Below are positions 20,565 to 23,386 of a stretch of DNA of 23,386 bases, in pieces. Position numbers and translations under genes: made by a program. The notes beneath the pieces were generated by a model that was given only the letters and a program-made list of their open reading frames with translations, was not told where the DNA came from and made no database searches. How positions within the stretch are numbered: position 1 is the stretch's first letter; every line of letters starts with the position of its first letter. Source of the stretch: JBJHCA01 sp050485785 (GTDB lineage Bacteria > Bacteroidota > Bacteroidia > Chitinophagales > Saprospiraceae); assembly GCA_050485785.1 (NCBI GenBank), contig JBJHCA010000052.1, forward strand, positions 1 to 23,386, given 5' to 3'.

Positions 20565-21875
20565 ATGTCAGATAATACTAACCATAATACCACCATCTCA
20601 AAAAAACCCGATCAAAGCTACTGGAGCTATGTCAAAAGGCAGTTCCGGAAGAACAGGCAGGCCATGTTTTCACTGTATTGCGTAATTTTTCTGGCTGCAA
20701 TTGCCGTGTTTGCCGATGTACTATCAAACGATAAGCCGCTGGTGGCCAAGTACGAGGGATCGTGGTATTTTCCGGTATTCAGGGAATATGCAGTGATAAC
20801 CGGGGTGGCACAATGGCCCGAGCCTTTTAGAAATGTAAGCTGGTATGACCTCGAATATGAATCGGTGGTTTGGCCGCCCATACCTTATTTACCGGGCACG
20901 CTTGACATGAACAACACCCGGTTTGTCAGCCCTTTTGCAGAGCAGAACGTCAAATCATGGCGATGGCGGCACTGGCTAGGTACAGACGGTATAGGCCGCG
21001 ATGTGGCGGCCGGTATGATCCACGGAACGCGGATAGCCTTTATGGTAGGTATTGTATCCATGACCATAGCTTTTATTGTGGGTGTTGTAGTTGGGGCGGC
21101 TGCCGGCTTTTTCGGCGATGATCAGATCAGGGCATCCAGAGGAAGGATTTTCCTGAATCTGGTGTTTTTTGTGATAGCATTTTTTTACGGTTTCTACACG
21201 CGTTCATACAACCTGGGCGATGCCTTTGCCGAAGGAGTAATACCGCTGTTCGGGCAGATATTCATAGGGTTCTTGATTTTTGGGGGCATTATGTTTCTTG
21301 GCAATTTACTGGCCATACCGTTTAAATTCATACCCTGGCTGGGGCAACGGGTCAATGTGCCTGTAGATATTATTGTCACCCGACTCATAGAAGTCATTGT
21401 ATCGGTACCGGTTCTCATCTTGATCCTGGCTGTGGTAGCCATCGCCAAACCCAGCATATTTAATGTAATGGCCGTAATCGGGCTGGTTCGCTGGACGGGT
21501 ATAGCCAGGTTTATCAGGGCCGAACTGCTTCGCATCAGGAATCTGGAATATATAGAGGCCGCACATGCACTGGGCTTCTCCAAAATGAGAGCCATGTTCA
21601 GGCATGCTATACCCAATGCTCTGTCACCCGTATTTGTGGCTGTAGCCTTCGGTATCGCCTCGGCTATACTCATTGAGTCATTTTTGTCATTCCTTGGATT
21701 TGGGGTACCCCCCGAAACCATAACATGGGGAAAATTGCTTGCACTGAGCCGAAGGGCGGCAACTGCATGGTGGCTTGCCGTTTTTCCGGGATTTGCCATT
21801 TTTATCACCGTTACTTTGTTCAATCTTTTGGGTGAAGGTTTGACTGATGCGCTGGACCCAAGACTGAAGCAATAA
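20565..21875 (+). CDS. ABC transporter permease, DppC/OppC-like, with two extra membrane helices
   Basis: A 436-residue permease, partner of the preceding one. It begins with a cytoplasmic N-tail and the first helix (about 33-52), then a long periplasmic loop up to HWLGTDGIGRDV (136-147), the strongly conserved DppC motif. The EAA loop RNLEYIEAAHALGFSKMRAM (325-344) and the ending DALDPRLK are typical. The usual length is about 290-310. Two parts are added: about 55 more residues in the first periplasmic loop, and about 80 residues between AGFFGDD and VDIIVTRLIE, which hold two more hydrophobic segments (about 195-211 and 229-250). No ATPase genes (dppD/dppF type) follow; the next gene is HU. 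So the ATPases must be encoded elsewhere or the order is unusual. Confidence 0.92.
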   Translation: MSDNTNHNTTISKKPDQSYWSYVKRQFRKNRQAMFSLYCVIFLAAIAVFADVLSNDKPLVAKYEGSWYFPVFREYAVITGVAQWPEPFRNVSWYDLEYESVVWPPIPYLPGTLDMNNTRFVSPFAEQNVKSWRWRHWLGTDGIGRDVAAGMIHGTRIAFMVGIVSMTIAFIVGVVVGAAAGFFGDDQIRASRGRIFLNLVFFVIAFFYGFYTRSYNLGDAFAEGVIPLFGQIFIGFLIFGGIMFLGNLLAIPFKFIPWLGQRVNVPVDIIVTRLIEVIVSVPVLILILAVVAIAKPSIFNVMAVIGLVRWTGIARFIRAELLRIRNLEYIEAAHALGFSKMRAMFRHAIPNALSPVFVAVAFGIASAILIESFLSFLGFGVPPETITWGKLLALSRRAATAWWLAVFPGFAIFITVTLFNLLGEGLTDALDPRLKQ

Positions 21876-21968
21876 ACCCATACGTGGCGGGCAAAACAGT
21901 AGATTTGACCCCATTTTAACCCAAAAATGAATTATTTTATAGCTGAAACAATTTTTTTTCGGCAAAAA

Positions 21969-22000
21969 TTTGTTTTTGTTAAATAGTCACGGTAGTTTTA
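21969..22000 (+). promoter_or_regulatory. Candidate promoter of the HU gene
   Basis: TTTG (21969-21972), a spacer of 20 bases, and TAGTTTTA (21993-22000), which differs from TAnnTTTG only in the last base. An A/T-rich stretch lies just upstream, as expected for a strong promoter. The leader would be about 35 bases. A second full -7 match, TAGATTTG at 21900-21907, has no -33 partner. Confidence 0.5.
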
Positions 22001-22038
22001 GCACGAATATCCGTTCACATCAACAAAAACCAACAAAC

Positions 22039-22311
22039 ATGAACAAAGGAGACTTAATCAATCGAATTGCACAGGATTCACAATTGTCGAAAGCGCAAGC
22101 CAGTTCCGCTTTAAATTCTGTCCTGTCTGCTGTTAGCGACACCCTGAAAGATGGCGGTAAGGTTACCCTTATTGGCTTTGGAACTTTCTCTGTATCTCAG
22201 AGAAGTGCACGCACCGGTAGAAACCCTCAAACCGGCAAAACTATCCAAATCCCCGCTAAGTCTGTAGTTAAATTTAAGGCTGGCAAGGAATTGTCAGATT
22301 CTGTAGGATAG
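22039..22311 (+). CDS. hup: HU family DNA-binding protein
   Basis: A 90-residue nucleoid protein that binds and bends DNA as a dimer, with little sequence preference. What is seen: an N-terminal helical dimerisation part, MNKGDLINRIAQDSQLSKAQ, the strand motif VTLIGFGTFSVSQRSARTGRNPQTGKTIQI, in which the GRNPQTG arm tip carries the DNA-intercalating proline, and the closing KFKAGKELSD. The size is that of standard HU and there is no extra tail. I chose ATG 22039, the normal beginning; the open frame reaches back to 21970, but this would add 23 residues and overlap the promoter. A single gene with its own promoter and hairpins downstream. IHF is less likely, because Bacteroidota HU proteins of this form are close to HU-beta. 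Confidence 0.95.
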   Translation: MNKGDLINRIAQDSQLSKAQASSALNSVLSAVSDTLKDGGKVTLIGFGTFSVSQRSARTGRNPQTGKTIQIPAKSVVKFKAGKELSDSVG

Positions 22312-22327
22312 TTTACAAATCTGTTAT

Positions 22328-22376
22328 ATGCGGCAGACCATGGGTAGTGGATATATTTCATTACCCGTGGTCGCAT
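22328..22376 (+). terminator. Hairpin after the HU gene
   Basis: Arms ATGCG/CGCAT and ACCATGGGTA/TACCCGTGGT form a 15-bp stem with one G-U pair, a 4-base bulge (22333-22336) and a 15-base loop. It begins 17 bases after the HU stop. No T-run follows, so it may act as a 3'-end stabiliser or Rho-independent terminator of low efficiency. Confidence 0.45.
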
Positions 22377-22407
22377 GCTTATTGCAGGCAGTATTCTAAA
22401 CCTGCTT

Positions 22408-22430
22408 GCAGGGGTTTCAATAACCCCCGC
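22408..22430. terminator. GC-rich hairpin between the convergent HU and thiL genes
   Basis: GGGGTT (22411-22416) pairs with AACCCC (22422-22427) over a 5-base loop, and the outer GC bases also pair around one mismatch. It lies 45 bases past the thiL stop, so it may serve either strand. A smaller repeat, GCAGG/CCTGC, overlaps its left side. Confidence 0.4.
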
Positions 22431-22474
22431 AAAATCATTCAGACCAAAGCATCGTCCGGGGTAAATTACTCCGG

Positions 22475-23386
22475 CTAAAGATGTTTCCATCCCTGCGCCG
22501 TAATGGGATGATGCTTCCCGGCCATACTCTGAAGCATAACTCCAGTTTCTTCGTATCCCATTTCTCCTATTACCTTTACATCAGGTAAATAGCGAATTTT
22601 TTCCATATCATCAGGAGAAGCGGTAAACAGCAACTCATAGTCTTCCCCACCGCTCAATGCACAGGTGATTGGGTCAAGATTGAATTTTATAGCTCTTTGT
22701 TGTGCGGTGATATGTATGGGCACATCCGATTCAAAAACGAGAGCCCCTGTGCCGGAAGCTTTGCAAATGTGGATCAGGTCTGAACTCAAACCATCCGAAA
22801 CGTCGATCATAGCTGTAGGGATAAAATCAGCTTCGGCAAAAGCTTCGATTGTATCTTTCCTGGCCTCGGGCTTAAGCTGACGCTGAATCAGGTATTTCTC
22901 TTTTTCCAGATCGGGCTGAATTTCAGGGTTGCTCAGATAGATCTTTTTTTCGCGTTCCAGTATTTGCAAGCCGAGGTATGCAGCCCCCAGATCGCCGGTA
23001 ACACATAAAATATCTCCGGGTTTGGCATTTTTTCGGTAGCACACGCGCTCAGGTTCAGCCGTTCCCACTACTGAAATACCGAGATACAAGCCTTTGGGTG
23101 AAGAATTGGTATCACCGCCTGCAAGTTCAACACCGTAAACACGGCAAGCCTCATACAGTCCGGCGTAAATTTCCTCCAAGGCTTCCACCGATATCCTGTT
23201 GGAAATGCCAATGCTGACCGTCATATACAGCGGTTTGCCGTTCATGGCATAGCAGTCGGAAAAATTGCTCACTGCGGCCTTGTAACCCAGATGCTTAAGC
23301 GGAGTGTACATTAAATCAAAATGTATCCCCTCTATCAGAGCATCAGATGTCAACAAGTGGACCTCATGGTCATTGACCTGATACAC
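22475..23386 (-). CDS. thiL: Thiamine-monophosphate kinase ThiL (5' end outside window)
   Basis: ThiL phosphorylates thiamine monophosphate to thiamine pyrophosphate, the last step of the pathway. The frame is open to the window edge, so the GTG at 23386 is not the start; I estimate that about 35 to 40 N-terminal residues are missing, including most of the GDDAA motif. What is seen in 303 residues: LLTSDALIEGIHFD (ATP/Mg site), YKAAVSNFSDCYAMNGKP, AGGDTNSS, VTGDLGAAYLGLQIL, MIDVSDGLSSDL with the conserved Asp pair, and ALSGGEDYELLFT. All C-terminal landmarks are present, so the protein looks active. It converges on HU. The distance from the thiE-like gene in this window (17 kb) shows that the thiamine genes are not clustered here. 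Confidence 0.95.
   Translation of the reverse strand: MYQVNDHEVHLLTSDALIEGIHFDLMYTPLKHLGYKAAVSNFSDCYAMNGKPLYMTVSIGISNRISVEALEEIYAGLYEACRVYGVELAGGDTNSSPKGLYLGISVVGTAEPERVCYRKNAKPGDILCVTGDLGAAYLGLQILEREKKIYLSNPEIQPDLEKEKYLIQRQLKPEARKDTIEAFAEADFIPTAMIDVSDGLSSDLIHICKASGTGALVFESDVPIHITAQQRAIKFNLDPITCALSGGEDYELLFTASPDDMEKIRYLPDVKVIGEMGYEETGVMLQSMAGKHHPITAQGWKHL

Noticed and set aside
21194..21823. A 209-codon open frame (-) opposite the DppC-like gene
   Set aside because: Antisense shadow; Met/Thr/Ile-rich translation without any domain.
21900..21907. TAGATTTG as a second HU promoter
   Set aside because: Full -7 match, but no TTTG at the right distance upstream; the pair at 21969-22000 is better placed.
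21970..22038. Longer N-terminus of HU
   Set aside because: HU proteins begin with the MNKGDLI-type sequence, and the extension would overlap the promoter.
1..23386. tRNA, rRNA, CRISPR arrays, insertion sequences, toxin-antitoxin or phage genes
   Set aside because: I looked for these in the gaps between genes and in the protein set and saw none; small RNAs cannot be excluded without computation.

Overview
The window looks like chromosomal DNA of a member of the Bacteroidota, with housekeeping and nutrient-uptake genes and no mobile elements. The phylum call rests on several agreeing signs. Candidate promoters have the Bacteroidota form (TTTG, 19-21 bases, TAnnTTTG). The LUD protein, ThiE-like protein, Crp/Fnr regulator, DUF4199 protein and HTH-less BirA look like versions seen in that phylum. 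Shine-Dalgarno sites are mostly absent. I cannot place it below phylum. The sequence has one assembly gap of 10 Ns at 6806-6815.

Left part (1-5400). The window opens inside the 3' end of sbcC (+). A minus-strand group follows: a membrane-anchored LuxR-type regulator, a DUF4199 membrane protein, a VOC-domain protein with a signal peptide, and an SRPBCC/AHSA1 protein. Upstream of them is a Crp/Fnr-type regulator (-), then a 384-base stretch without a gene. An RluA-type pseudouridine synthase (+) then converges on a thiE-like gene (-).

Central part (5400-12000). A minus-strand run reads rsfS, ftsH, a LUD-domain gene, a Uup-like ABC-F gene interrupted by the assembly gap, and perhaps thiE. It joins ribosome silencing, membrane proteolysis and ribosome-associated ATPase functions. 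birA diverges from rsfS and is translationally coupled (ATGA) to a small unknown acidic protein.

Right part (12000-23386). A tight plus-strand operon encodes a DPM1/GtrB-like GT2 enzyme, a cellulose-synthase-like processive GT2 membrane enzyme, a GT-C polytopic glycosyltransferase and a secreted protein of unknown function. Its promoter lies so close to the first ATG that a leaderless mRNA is predicted. A TIGR01777 epimerase-like gene (-) follows. Next is a peptide/nickel-type ABC importer: a lipoprotein binding protein and two permeases, both much longer than usual, with no ATPase gene in the window. The window ends with an HU gene (+) and the 3' part of thiL (-), separated by hairpins.

Nothing here is a clearly new defence or mobile system. 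The most interesting items are the glycosyltransferase operon with its predicted leaderless promoter, the two enlarged permeases, the exported VOC protein, and the gap in the ABC-F gene, whose true length can be predicted.
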